A program made the position numbers and the translations under genes. A stretch of 64,000 nucleotides of DNA, from positions 54,675 through 118,674 of the forward strand of contig NZ_JANIBC010000006.1 of assembly GCF_024505085.1 (NCBI RefSeq), written 5' to 3'. Every line of letters starts with the position of its first letter. Positions within the stretch are counted from its first letter, which is position 1. The notes beneath the pieces are model-generated. The model was not told the origin of the DNA, did not search any database, and saw only the letters and a list, made by a program, of their open reading frames with translations. Below, one piece after another: positions 45,816-54,919 of the stretch. This stretch comes from Parvularcula maris. Its GTDB lineage: Bacteria; Pseudomonadota; Alphaproteobacteria; Caulobacterales; Parvularculaceae.

Positions 45816-46006
45816 AGAAGCCTCCCAAGCCTCGAATGGACGTACCCTAGAGCGAAAACCCTAACGCCTTTATCGATAAATAATCAATCGCTACCGAAGA
45901 AAAAGGCCTGACGTCGGGTTACGATGGTTTGCCGAATGGCCATTTGCCTTCAGGTAACGCAGCGCCCTACGCGGGGTAGGGCAAGGGCTGGAAAGGGTTT
46001 TCGACC

Positions 46007-46981
<975 letters not shown>

Positions 46982-46996
46982 TGGCGCTGCGCGCCG

Positions 46997-47100
46997 CCCC
47001 CTCAGCCTGCCGGCAGCTCCCCCACCTATGGGGGAGCGACACATGGGCTGCTTCCCTCCCCCATCCCATGGGGGAGGTGCCCGAAGGGCGGAGGGGGCTG
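46997..47100. repeat. Intergenic palindromic repeat, family A copy 3, inside the moxR operon
   Basis: CCCCTCAGCCTGCCGGCAG, a CTCCCCCACC...GGGGGAG hairpin and GTGGGAGGTGCCCGAAGGG-like sequence fill almost the entire space between moxR and the DUF58 gene. The ATG of the DUF58 gene begins 9 nt after its end. Confidence 0.8.
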
Positions 47101-47108
47101 CAGCCTCG

Positions 47109-47990
47109 ATGAACCAACCCACCGCCTCCCTCCAGCAGCGCGCCGCCGAAGCCGCAGCCGCGCTCCCCGATCTTCTGACCCGAGCGGAGGCCGCCGCCGC
47201 CGTGGTGCTGGCCGGGCGTCATCCTCGCCAGCGAGAGGGCCGGTCGGACACGTTCTGGCAGTTCAGGGACTACGCCCCCGGCGACCCCATCAGCTCCATC
47301 GACTGGAGCTCCATCGACTGGCGCCAGTCCGCCCGCCTCGACCGGCGGCTTCTGGTCCGTCAGACCGAGTGGGAGCAGCCCCAGACCCTCCTCGTCTGGG
47401 CCGGGGGCGGGGACGGCTTCGACTACCACGGCAGCGGCCCCGAGCCCAAGCGCCTGCGCGGCCAGACCATCGCCCTCGCCGCCGCCATCATGGCGCTGCG
47501 CTCAGGCGAGAGGGTCGGCATTCTGGGCCGTGACGAGCCCGCCAAGGCCGGCGCCGTGGCGGGCGAGTGGGCTGCGGAGGGTCTTCTCACTGCAGCGCCC
47601 ACCCTTCCCGAGCATCCCCGCCTCCCCGGCGCGATCACCCTTCTCGTCAGCGACTTCCACGACGACCCCGAGAAGCTGCACCAGGCCTTCGAGGCCGTGC
47701 GCAGCAGCCGCGGCCAGGCCATCGCCGTGGTGGTCGAGGACCCTGACGAAGCCGCCTTCCCCTTCGAGGGCTCGCGCCGCTTCGAAAGCCCGGAAGGGCG
47801 CAGCCGCCGCTCCTTCGGCGAGGCCTCTTCGGTACGTCAGGACTATCTGCAGGCGAGGGACCTGCACCATGCCAGCTTGAAGGACGCCGCCAGGGGACCG
47901 GGGGAGGCCGTCCTCCTCCACCGCACCGACCAGCCCGTGGTCCCGCTCCTCCTTCAGCTCTACCACCTCATCGCCGAGGCCGCCGCGTGA
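47109..47990 (+). CDS. DUF58 domain-containing protein with an internal 5-residue duplication
   Basis: The 293-residue protein belongs to the DUF58 group associated with MoxR; it resembles a VWA-like fold and is thought to be part of an envelope complex. The family core is RQREGRSDTFWQFRDYAPGDPISSIDW...RQSARLDRRLLVRQTEWE. The motif DPxSxIDWRQSARxDR carries a repeat of SSIDW (residues 62-66 and 67-71), an exact 15-nt duplication. The frame is open into the A repeat, but MNQPTASLQQRAAEAA at 47109 is the family-like start. The GTGA at its end couples it to the next gene. Confidence 0.9.
   Translation: MNQPTASLQQRAAEAAAALPDLLTRAEAAAAVVLAGRHPRQREGRSDTFWQFRDYAPGDPISSIDWSSIDWRQSARLDRRLLVRQTEWEQPQTLLVWAGGGDGFDYHGSGPEPKRLRGQTIALAAAIMALRSGERVGILGRDEPAKAGAVAGEWAAEGLLTAAPTLPEHPRLPGAITLLVSDFHDDPEKLHQAFEAVRSSRGQAIAVVVEDPDEAAFPFEGSRRFESPEGRSRRSFGEASSVRQDYLQARDLHHASLKDAARGPGEAVLLHRTDQPVVPLLLQLYHLIAEAAA
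47292..47321 (+). repeat. Exact tandem duplication of 15 nt within the DUF58 coding sequence
   Basis: AGCTCCATCGACTGG occurs twice in a row (47292-47306, 47307-47321), aligned with codon boundaries, so it inserts S-S-I-D-W without a frameshift into the conserved DUF58 core. Confidence 0.95.
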
Positions 47991-50608
47991 GTTTTGAAAG
48001 CCCCGCCCTCCTCGCCGCGCTGCTGATCCTGCCGGTCCTCGCCTGGATCCTGCGCGCCGTGCCCCCCCGCCCGGTGCGGCAAATCTTCGGCGGCATGTTC
48101 TTCCTCGAGCGGCTGAGCAGCGCCAAGCAGAAGCCCGTTCGCACCCCGCCGCTGATTCTGCTTCTCCGGCTGCTCGCCGCGGCTCTCCTGATCTTAGGCT
48201 TCGCAGGCCCCCGGCTCGGCGCCCCGCCCGTCACTTTCGACGGGCCGATCACGATCGTCTTCGACGACGGATGGGACGCGGCCCAGCGCTGGGAGGAGCG
48301 CCGCGAGACCGCTGAAGCCGCGATCAGGCAGGCGGGCGGCCCCGTACGCTTCATCACCACCACCGGGGGCGAGCTTTCCGCCCCCCTTTCCAAGGAAGCA
48401 GCTCTCGACCTCCTCGCTGCAACCGAGCCCCAGGCCGAGCTTGCGGACTGGCAGGGTGTCGCTTCGGCCCTCGAAGCCGCGGAAGGCCGAAAGATCATCC
48501 TTCCTGGCGGGCTCTCGGGCACCGAGCCCCTTCCCCTCTCCGGGGACATCGCCGCCTATCTTCCCGTCGGCACCACCTACGCGTTGGCCGAGCCCAGGGT
48601 CAGCAGCGACAGCCTGACCATCCCGGTCCTGCGGGCGGGCGAGCTGCGGGCCGAAGAGCGCAGGCTCACGGCGATCAGCGCCGACGGCCGCGCAGTGGCG
48701 TCCCAGACCGTCTCCTTCGCCGCCGGAGACGAAGCGGTGGAGGCCGAGTTCCGCCTGCCCCTAGCCCTGCGCAATCAGGTCCGGCGCATCCAGCTCGACG
48801 GCGTTCGCAGCGCAGGCACCACGGCCCTGATCGGCGCCAGCAGCAGAAGGTCCCTGGTCGGCATCGTCTCCAGCGGCAGCGACACACTGCGCGAGGGCGG
48901 CTACTATATCGAGCGGGCCCTCTCCGCGACCTCCGAGCTGATGGAGGGAACGGTGGCCGAGCTGATCCCCCTGGGACCCGGCCTCCTCGTGCTGGACGAT
49001 GTGGGCAGTTTCCGCGGCGAGGACCGCGCCCTCTTGGAAACCTTCGTCGAGGAAGGCGGCATTGTCGTCCGCTTCGCAGGCCCTTCCCTTCTTTCGGCCG
49101 AGCCCGTGGCGAACGATCCCCTCCTCCCCGCCCCGCTGATCGGCGGCGAGCGCGCGCTTGGCGGCGCCCTCACCTGGGCCGAGCCGCAGCTCGTGGACAC
49201 CATCGAGGAGGGCTCGCCCCTCACCGGGCTTAGCCTCGACGAAGGCATCACCGTCAGGCGCCAGGTCCTCGTCAGGCCAGGCACCGGCGCGGAGGTCTGG
49301 GTCAGCCTGTCCGACGCCACCCCCCTCGTCACCGCCGCCGAGCGCGGCGATGGCCTCGTCGTGCTGATCCATGTCAGCGCCCTGCCCACCTGGTCGGATC
49401 TGCCGGTCTCGGGCTTCTTCGCCACCATGATGCAGCGCCTCGCCGCCCTCAGCCAGACCGACCTCAGGACCGACGGCACCGAAAGCGACGCTCCCCTTCC
49501 GCCCGTCAGCCTCCTCTCAGGCAGCGGCCTTCTGACGGCACCTGAAGCAGGCGCCGCCTCGCTCACGCCCGGCGAGGCCCCGCCCCCGCCAGGCTTCTAC
49601 GGCGAGGGCGCCTCCGAAGTGGCCGTGCAGACCTATCGGGGCGACGGCTCGCTGACCGCCTTCACCGCCGAGAGCCTCCCCAGGGGCAGCAGAGTCCTGA
49701 CCATGGAGGCTGGACGCCAGACCGATCTCGGCGCCTGGCTTCTCGCCGCCGCGCTTCTTCTTCTTGCCATCGACGCCGTGCTCACCGCCGGTCCGCTGCC
49801 GGGCTTCGGCAGGCAGGCCGCGGCCGCGAGCCTCGCTCTCCTGCTGGCTCTACCTCTCCTCCCCGAGGCATCCGCGCAGATCAGGCCGCCTTTGCCGAAC
49901 AAGGCCAAGGACGCAGCGCTGGAGCTCCGCTTCGGCTACATCCTCACCGGCGACCGCAGCACCGACCGGCTGTCGGAGGCGGGCCTCTTCGGCCTCACCC
50001 GCCAGGCTGCCGAGCGCAGCTCGCTAGAGGCCGCGCCGCCGCAAGGCGTCGATCCCGACCGCGACGAGCTCGCCGTCTACAGCCTCCTCTACTGGCCCGT
50101 CCTCAGCGGCCAGGCCGCACCCACCGACGCAGCGCTCCAGCGCCTCGAAGCCTTCATGGAGGGCGGCGGACTTCTCATCATCGACACCGGCGCGGGCGGC
50201 AGTGACCTTCGCTCAGGCGAGCTGAGGGACATCCTTGGCCGCCTTGACGCTCCGCCCCTGGAGCCGCTGCCGGACGATCACGTCCTTCTCTTCTCCTTCT
50301 ACCGCCTGGACGATCTCTGGGGCAGGAACCCTAGCGGTCAGGTCTGGGTGGAGAGCCGCGGCGCCCTCGACCAGCGGCGCGACGGCGTCCCCTCCCTCAT
50401 CATCGCGGGCCGGGACTGGGCCAGCGCCTGGGCCCTCGACCAGAGCGGCACCCCCCTCCGCCCGGCAGGTCCCGGCGGCGAGGGACGGCGCGAGATGGCC
50501 TTCCGCAGCGGCATCAACATGGCGATGGTGGCCGTGACGGGTAACTACAAAGCCGACCAGGCCGATGTGGAAGCCCTCCTCGACGATCTAGGCGAGGAGC
50601 TGCCGTGA
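47987..50608 (+). CDS. DUF4159 protein with BatA-type N-terminal membrane domain
   Basis: An 873-residue membrane protein. The N-terminal part (MSFESPALLAALLILPVLAWILRAVPPRPVRQIFGG, helices about 5-25 and 50-72) is the aerotolerance-regulator (BatA) N-terminal domain. A large periplasmic region follows, then two helices (about 583-635) and the DUF4159 domain (from about 645: ELRFGYILTGDRST, ELAVYSLLYWPVLSGQ, LEAFMEGGGLLIIDTGAG). The function is unknown; together with MoxR and DUF58 it probably forms an inner-membrane complex. GTG start at 47987 in a GTGA overlap with DUF58; another GTGA links it to the VWA gene. Confidence 0.9.
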   Translation: MSFESPALLAALLILPVLAWILRAVPPRPVRQIFGGMFFLERLSSAKQKPVRTPPLILLLRLLAAALLILGFAGPRLGAPPVTFDGPITIVFDDGWDAAQRWEERRETAEAAIRQAGGPVRFITTTGGELSAPLSKEAALDLLAATEPQAELADWQGVASALEAAEGRKIILPGGLSGTEPLPLSGDIAAYLPVGTTYALAEPRVSSDSLTIPVLRAGELRAEERRLTAISADGRAVASQTVSFAAGDEAVEAEFRLPLALRNQVRRIQLDGVRSAGTTALIGASSRRSLVGIVSSGSDTLREGGYYIERALSATSELMEGTVAELIPLGPGLLVLDDVGSFRGEDRALLETFVEEGGIVVRFAGPSLLSAEPVANDPLLPAPLIGGERALGGALTWAEPQLVDTIEEGSPLTGLSLDEGITVRRQVLVRPGTGAEVWVSLSDATPLVTAAERGDGLVVLIHVSALPTWSDLPVSGFFATMMQRLAALSQTDLRTDGTESDAPLPPVSLLSGSGLLTAPEAGAASLTPGEAPPPPGFYGEGASEVAVQTYRGDGSLTAFTAESLPRGSRVLTMEAGRQTDLGAWLLAAALLLLAIDAVLTAGPLPGFGRQAAAASLALLLALPLLPEASAQIRPPLPNKAKDAALELRFGYILTGDRSTDRLSEAGLFGLTRQAAERSSLEAAPPQGVDPDRDELAVYSLLYWPVLSGQAAPTDAALQRLEAFMEGGGLLIIDTGAGGSDLRSGELRDILGRLDAPPLEPLPDDHVLLFSFYRLDDLWGRNPSGQVWVESRGALDQRRDGVPSLIIAGRDWASAWALDQSGTPLRPAGPGGEGRREMAFRSGINMAMVAVTGNYKADQADVEALLDDLGEELP

Positions 50609-52695
50609 CCACCGACCTCACCCCCCTCCTGCCCCTGCCGGTCATCGCTGTCATCGGCGGACTGTTCCTTATCGCGAGCCTCCTCAGGCTGAGGGTCGGG
50701 CCAGCGGGGATGCTGCTGCGCCTGCTCACCGGCGTCTTCCTCATCGCCTTCCTCCTCGGCCCGCAGCAGGTCCAGCGCGAGACCGAGCGCCTGGCCGACC
50801 AGGTGCTGCTCCTGGTCGACCGCAGTGGCAGCATGGGCCTCGGCGAGCGCACCAGCGGTGCCGAGGCGGAAGCAGAGCGCCTGACTGCTCTTCTTGAGGC
50901 GCAGGGAAGCGAGGTCATCCGCAACGATCTCGGCAGTTCTGACCGCTCTGACCTCGAAGAGGGCTTTGCCGCAGGGCTCGGCTCCGTGGAGCGCGACCGT
51001 TTAGGCGCTGTCGTCCTCCTCTCCGATGGCCAGCTCAGCGGGGCGGAGGCGGTCAGCCGCTTCGAGCTCCCGGCCCCGGTTCACACCGTCCTCGTCCCCG
51101 CCGGCGACCCCGAGACCGACCGCCGCATCGCCTGGACCCAAGTTCCCAGTTTCGCCCTCGTCGGCAAGGAGATCAGCCTTCGCTTCCGAGTGGAGAGCAG
51201 CGAGGCCGTCGCCGATCTGCCCGTGACCCTGCGCGTCGACGGCTCGGACGTCCTCACGAGGCGCGTGCCTACCGGTGAGGAGACCACCCTCACCATTCCC
51301 GCCGACCGGCCAGGCCAGCGCATCGTGCAGCTTCTCGTTCCCGAGGCTCGCGGCGAGCTGACGGGGCGCAACAACATCGTCTCCGCCCCGGTCAACGTCA
51401 TCCGCGACCGGCTGCGCGTGCTCCTCATCTCCGGCCAGCCCCATGCGGGCGAGCGGGTCTGGCGCAACGTCCTCAAATCCGATCCGGCGGTGGACCTCGT
51501 CCACTTCACCATCCTCAAGCCAGGCAACAAGATCGCCTATGCGGGGCCGGACGAGCTCAACCTCATCCCCTTCCCCAGCCGCGAGCTGTTCCTGGAGAAG
51601 CTGAGCGAGTTCAACGTGGTGGTCTTCGACCGCTACACCTACCGCAGCGTCATCACCTCCTTCGAGCTGGCCGAGGTCGCCCGCTACGTCGAGGAGGGCG
51701 GCGCCGTCCTGATCGCGGCCGGGCCGGAGCTCGCCCTCCCCGGCAGCCTCTCGCGCCAGCCGAACCTCAGCTACATCCTGCCCGCCACCCCCAACGGTCC
51801 GCCCAGCACCGAGAGCTTCGTGCCGAAGCGCACCGATGTCGGCGCCCGCCACCCCATCACCGCGCCCCTTCTCGGCGAGGAGGAGTGGGGCCGCTGGCTG
51901 CGCCTCATGCCTGCCCAGGTGCGCGCTGGCGATGTGCTGCTGGAGGGCGGCGGCAGGCCCCTTCTCGTCACCAGCCGCTTCGGCGAGGGCCGGGTCGCCA
52001 TGATGCTGTCCGACCACCTCTGGCTCTGGGCCAGGGGTTTCGACGGCGGCGGCCCCCACCGCGAGTTCCTACGCCGCCTGGTCCACTGGCTGATGGCCGA
52101 GCCGGAGCTCGAGGAGGAAGCGCTTCTCGCCACCCTCAGCGCCGAGGGCGTTCTCAGCGTCGAGCGCCGCACCCTCTCCGGCGAGGCGGGCACGGCGACC
52201 CTGCAGCTTCCTGGCGAAGAGGCGAGCGCTCTACCCCTCGAACCCGCAGGGCCGGGCCGTTTCACCGCCGCGGTCGAGAATGTGGAGGCGGACAGCGCGA
52301 CCGTCGAGGCCGTCACCGAGACCGGCCAGCTCCTAACCGCCGCGGCCATCCGGCTGGGAGGCGCCTCGCCTGAGTTCGACTCGGTCCTGATGACCAGCGA
52401 GGCCGGCCAGGTCCTGGCGGAGGCCACCGGCGGGGGTGTCTTCACCGCTGGCGAGGCCTCCGTCCGCTCGCTCCCCTCCTCCCGCGACCGTTTTGCCGGT
52501 CAGCGCTGGCTGGGGGTGAAGGAGCGGCGGGCCGAGCTGGTCCTGTCCGAGCGCCGCGCTCCGCTGCTGCCCAGGCCGTTCTGGCTGCTTCTGGCGGGCG
52601 GCACGCTGCTTCTGGCTTGGCTCGTCGAGAGCGGTAGAGCCCTGCAACTTCTACGTTTCCTCAGCCCTGGTGCATCAACTTTCGAAAGAGCGTGA
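50605..52695 (+). CDS. Membrane protein with VWA MIDAS motif and glutamine-amidotransferase-like region
   Basis: A 696-residue protein with two N-terminal helices (about 8-30, 33-55) and one at the C-terminus (about 655-675). Between them is a VWA-like segment whose MIDAS motif is intact (LVDRSGSMGLG, DxSxS at about 71) and then a Rossmann-like region (LRVLLISGQPHAGERVWRNVLKSDPAVDLVHFTIL...VVVFDRYTYRS...YVEEGGAVLIAAGPE) typical of the class I GATase-like fold without a catalytic cysteine. This composition fits the last member of the moxR operon in Alphaproteobacteria. GTG start at 50605 overlaps the DUF4159 stop in GTGA. Confidence 0.88.
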   Translation: MTTDLTPLLPLPVIAVIGGLFLIASLLRLRVGPAGMLLRLLTGVFLIAFLLGPQQVQRETERLADQVLLLVDRSGSMGLGERTSGAEAEAERLTALLEAQGSEVIRNDLGSSDRSDLEEGFAAGLGSVERDRLGAVVLLSDGQLSGAEAVSRFELPAPVHTVLVPAGDPETDRRIAWTQVPSFALVGKEISLRFRVESSEAVADLPVTLRVDGSDVLTRRVPTGEETTLTIPADRPGQRIVQLLVPEARGELTGRNNIVSAPVNVIRDRLRVLLISGQPHAGERVWRNVLKSDPAVDLVHFTILKPGNKIAYAGPDELNLIPFPSRELFLEKLSEFNVVVFDRYTYRSVITSFELAEVARYVEEGGAVLIAAGPELALPGSLSRQPNLSYILPATPNGPPSTESFVPKRTDVGARHPITAPLLGEEEWGRWLRLMPAQVRAGDVLLEGGGRPLLVTSRFGEGRVAMMLSDHLWLWARGFDGGGPHREFLRRLVHWLMAEPELEEEALLATLSAEGVLSVERRTLSGEAGTATLQLPGEEASALPLEPAGPGRFTAAVENVEADSATVEAVTETGQLLTAAAIRLGGASPEFDSVLMTSEAGQVLAEATGGGVFTAGEASVRSLPSSRDRFAGQRWLGVKERRAELVLSERRAPLLPRPFWLLLAGGTLLLAWLVESGRALQLLRFLSPGASTFERA

Positions 52696-52766
52696 CACGA
52701 ACACGTTAACGGTGCATGCTCTTTGCAGGGCTCGCCGGATGAACCGGCAATATAGGGGAAGAAACG

Positions 52767-52973
52767 ATGAGAGCTGCGAAAGCCATCATCCCGCTTACCG
52801 CCACTGTCCTTCTCACCGGCTGCGCCGTCACCAAACCGATCAAGGCCGTCGGCAACGCCGCCCTTCGCGCGGGCGGCATGACGCCCGCCTCCGATCAGAA
52901 AGCCGGTGCCACGGCCGAGGTCGACAAGCCGCACTGGTCCGAGAGCTGGGTCTGGGAAGGCGACGGGCACTAA
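52767..52973 (+). CDS. Small lipoprotein of unknown function
   Basis: A 68-residue protein: signal RAAKAIIPLTATVLLTGC with lipobox Cys at 19, then a short mature part (AVTKPIKAVGNAALRAGGMTPASDQ...WSESWVWEGDGH) ending in aromatic residues. GGGGAAG precedes the ATG. The pattern TKPIKxVGNAALRxGG is reminiscent of small alphaproteobacterial lipoproteins seen in other genomes, but no family name can be given. It has its own upstream region with a GTTAAC sequence near 52706. Confidence 0.75.
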   Translation: MRAAKAIIPLTATVLLTGCAVTKPIKAVGNAALRAGGMTPASDQKAGATAEVDKPHWSESWVWEGDGH

Positions 52974-53027
52974 GCCCTAAGCTCTTCTGCTGCGAGACAG
53001 ATAGCTCTTGAAATGATGGGGTCCGCT

Positions 53028-53073
53028 GAGGTCCCCCACTGGTGGGGGAGGTGCCCGAAGGGCGGAGGGGGCC
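53028..53073. repeat. Half of a family A palindromic repeat (copy 4)
   Basis: Only the right half is present: GAGGTCCCCCACTGGTGGGG then GAGGTGCCCGAAGGGCGGAG. It lies between the convergent small-lipoprotein and M1-peptidase genes. Confidence 0.75.
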
Positions 53074-53102
53074 ACCTGCGTGTCTCAAAGAATACAACCG
53101 CC

Positions 53103-54404
53103 TCAACGCCCCCAAACCCACTCGTCGAACAGCGTGTCCATAGGCTCGTCCGTCTGGTCCTGCATGGCGCTCTGAAAATTCTGCGAGCCCACTGACCGCC
53201 CGATGTGACCGGCCGTGAACTGCGCTAGCCCTTGCCAAAAAGCCTCTTCCCCCACGGCGTCCCGTAGCCGGTCCAGAAACACCGCCCCCTTATAGTACTG
53301 GATGCTGCGGCGGTCCCCGAGCGAGGCGTAGCTGCCGTCGTGAGCGAGACCCACATCGCCGCTCGTCTCGATCCGCCGCCGCCAGCGCGCCTCGGCCAGG
53401 ACGATCTCCTTATCATAGGCCTCGTGCCCCCAGCGCTGCTCCTTCCAGGCTGCCACCAAGAAAGTCACGATCCCCTCATTCAGCCAGAAATGGCTGAGGT
53501 CCTGGGCCGTGACCCGGTTGCCCCACCACTGATGGGCCAGCTCGTGGGCGATCACCCAGTCCTCTTGCGGCTGCTCCAGGATCGGGTCGAGAAACACACC
53601 GCCGATCAGGCTGTGCGACGCGGCCTCCTGGGCCGCCCGGCTGCCGGGCAGGTAGACCTGCGCGTAGCTCGCCGCCGGGTAAGCCGCACCCGCCTTCTCT
53701 TCGAAGAAGCGCAGCATGTTGCAGCTCGGCTCGAACATCTTCTCCAGGTCACTCGCGCCGGGAGGTGCGAAGACAACGAGCTCTGTCTCGCAGGGCGTCT
53801 CCAGCGTCAAGCGCTCCAACCGCCCTACCGCGAAACCGTAGACATAGGCAGGAAAGGCCTCGCCGCTCGCCCAAGTCGTGCGGGTTCGGCCCTCCCGGTC
53901 CTGGCGAGAGGCTATCCCTCCCGGACCAATGCTCCTCATCCCTTTCGGTAGATCAAGGCTCAGGGTGAGATGGAACCGGTCCGAAAAGTCCTCCTGGTTG
54001 CAGACCATCCAGTCACAGGCGAAGTAGCTTGAGGCCAGAAGCTCGTCCTGCCGAACGAAACCGCGGCCCTTGGCCTCGAACTCGTAGCTCAGCTTGAGGA
54101 CGTGGCGACCACCCGCCTCCGCTTCGGGAAGCCGGAGGGTAAGGCTCCGCGACCCATCCTCGACAAGGCGGACAGCCTTGCCGTCCAGGGAAGCCTGCAG
54201 AACGGTCAGCTTCTCAGTCTCGAAGGTGACGCGCCGTCCCGCCCCCAGCTTGTCGAAGGTAAGTGACTGCTGGCCGCGCACGCCCGCTGAGCCTGGATCA
54301 ATGACCAGCGCCACATCGCTCTCGAGCAGGTCGACCGCCGCAATATCGTCGGCACTCGCCTGAACATTCGAGGCCAACATGCCGATCAACAAACAAAGCA
54401 CCAA
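53103..54404 (-). CDS. Compact M1 family metallopeptidase, secreted
   Basis: A 433-residue aminopeptidase-like protein about half the length of PepN-type enzymes. A signal peptide (VLCLLIGMLASNVQA) is followed by an N-terminal beta-domain (about 20-200) and the thermolysin-like catalytic domain with VIAHELAHQWWG...FWLNEGI (HExxH near 285 and the third zinc ligand Glu 18 residues on). The tyrosine proton donor may be in SIQYYKGAVFLDRL. The usual GAMEN exopeptidase motif is not recognisable; its place is taken by AASHSLIGGVF. No ERAP1-like C-terminal domain is present. Start is TTG 54404 or the GTG that follows, after AGGA. Confidence 0.88.
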   Translation of the reverse strand: MVLCLLIGMLASNVQASADDIAAVDLLESDVALVIDPGSAGVRGQQSLTFDKLGAGRRVTFETEKLTVLQASLDGKAVRLVEDGSRSLTLRLPEAEAGGRHVLKLSYEFEAKGRGFVRQDELLASSYFACDWMVCNQEDFSDRFHLTLSLDLPKGMRSIGPGGIASRQDREGRTRTTWASGEAFPAYVYGFAVGRLERLTLETPCETELVVFAPPGASDLEKMFEPSCNMLRFFEEKAGAAYPAASYAQVYLPGSRAAQEAASHSLIGGVFLDPILEQPQEDWVIAHELAHQWWGNRVTAQDLSHFWLNEGIVTFLVAAWKEQRWGHEAYDKEIVLAEARWRRRIETSGDVGLAHDGSYASLGDRRSIQYYKGAVFLDRLRDAVGEEAFWQGLAQFTAGHIGRSVGSQNFQSAMQDQTDEPMDTLFDEWVWGR

Positions 54405-54489
54405 AAGACGTTCCTACGCGGCTCGGTACCGACTGTGGCCAAGAGGGCGCCATCGCGTCCAGCGCAAGATGCGAAATTGAAGCTAGGCT

Positions 54490-54771
54490 CTACCCATAGG
54501 CCTTCTTGGAAGGTGAGGTAACGAAGGCCGGAGTCTCCTCTTCGAGGGTCTCCACCTCGGCTCTCCTCGTCTCGGCAGGGTCCCCGGCAGCATCACGACG
54601 CATCAGGCGCTCGGCTTCTGCAAGGACCGCCTCGGTCTTTTCCGCCAACTCCGCTAGTCCGTTGAGACGAAAATAGGCCTCGAGCCGAACCAGATGCTCG
54701 AGCGCTGGTTCCACGAGTTTACGCGACCGCTCCGAAGGACCCATGCCGCACGCGCCTTCTGGCTCCGACAT
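54490..54771 (-). CDS. Small hypothetical helical protein
   Basis: A 93-residue, mostly helical and acidic protein (ALEHLVRLEAYFRLNGLAELAEKTEAVLAEAERLM) with no recognised domain. The ATG at 54771 (MSEPEGACGMG) has a strong GAGGAGG site, better than the ATG at 54786. It is divergent from topA with 148 bp between. A gene is probable; the function is unknown. Confidence 0.65.
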   Translation of the reverse strand: MSEPEGACGMGPSERSRKLVEPALEHLVRLEAYFRLNGLAELAEKTEAVLAEAERLMRRDAAGDPAETRRAEVETLEEETPAFVTSPSKKAYG

Positions 54772-54919
54772 ACTCAACCTCCTCAACCCTGATATACAAT
54801 CTATAGTCGAAAGAATACCATCTTACAACCGTTCGTCGTAAAGCTTCGTTGACAGCGGGCAGCGCCATCACCACTTTGCCGCCGCGAGCTTCCCCCTCAC
54901 CGAAAGGCCCCCTCCCCCT

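Noticed and set aside
47028..47108. Upstream extension of the DUF58 gene from 47028
   Set aside because: This part is the A repeat translated in frame; the conserved protein starts at 47109.
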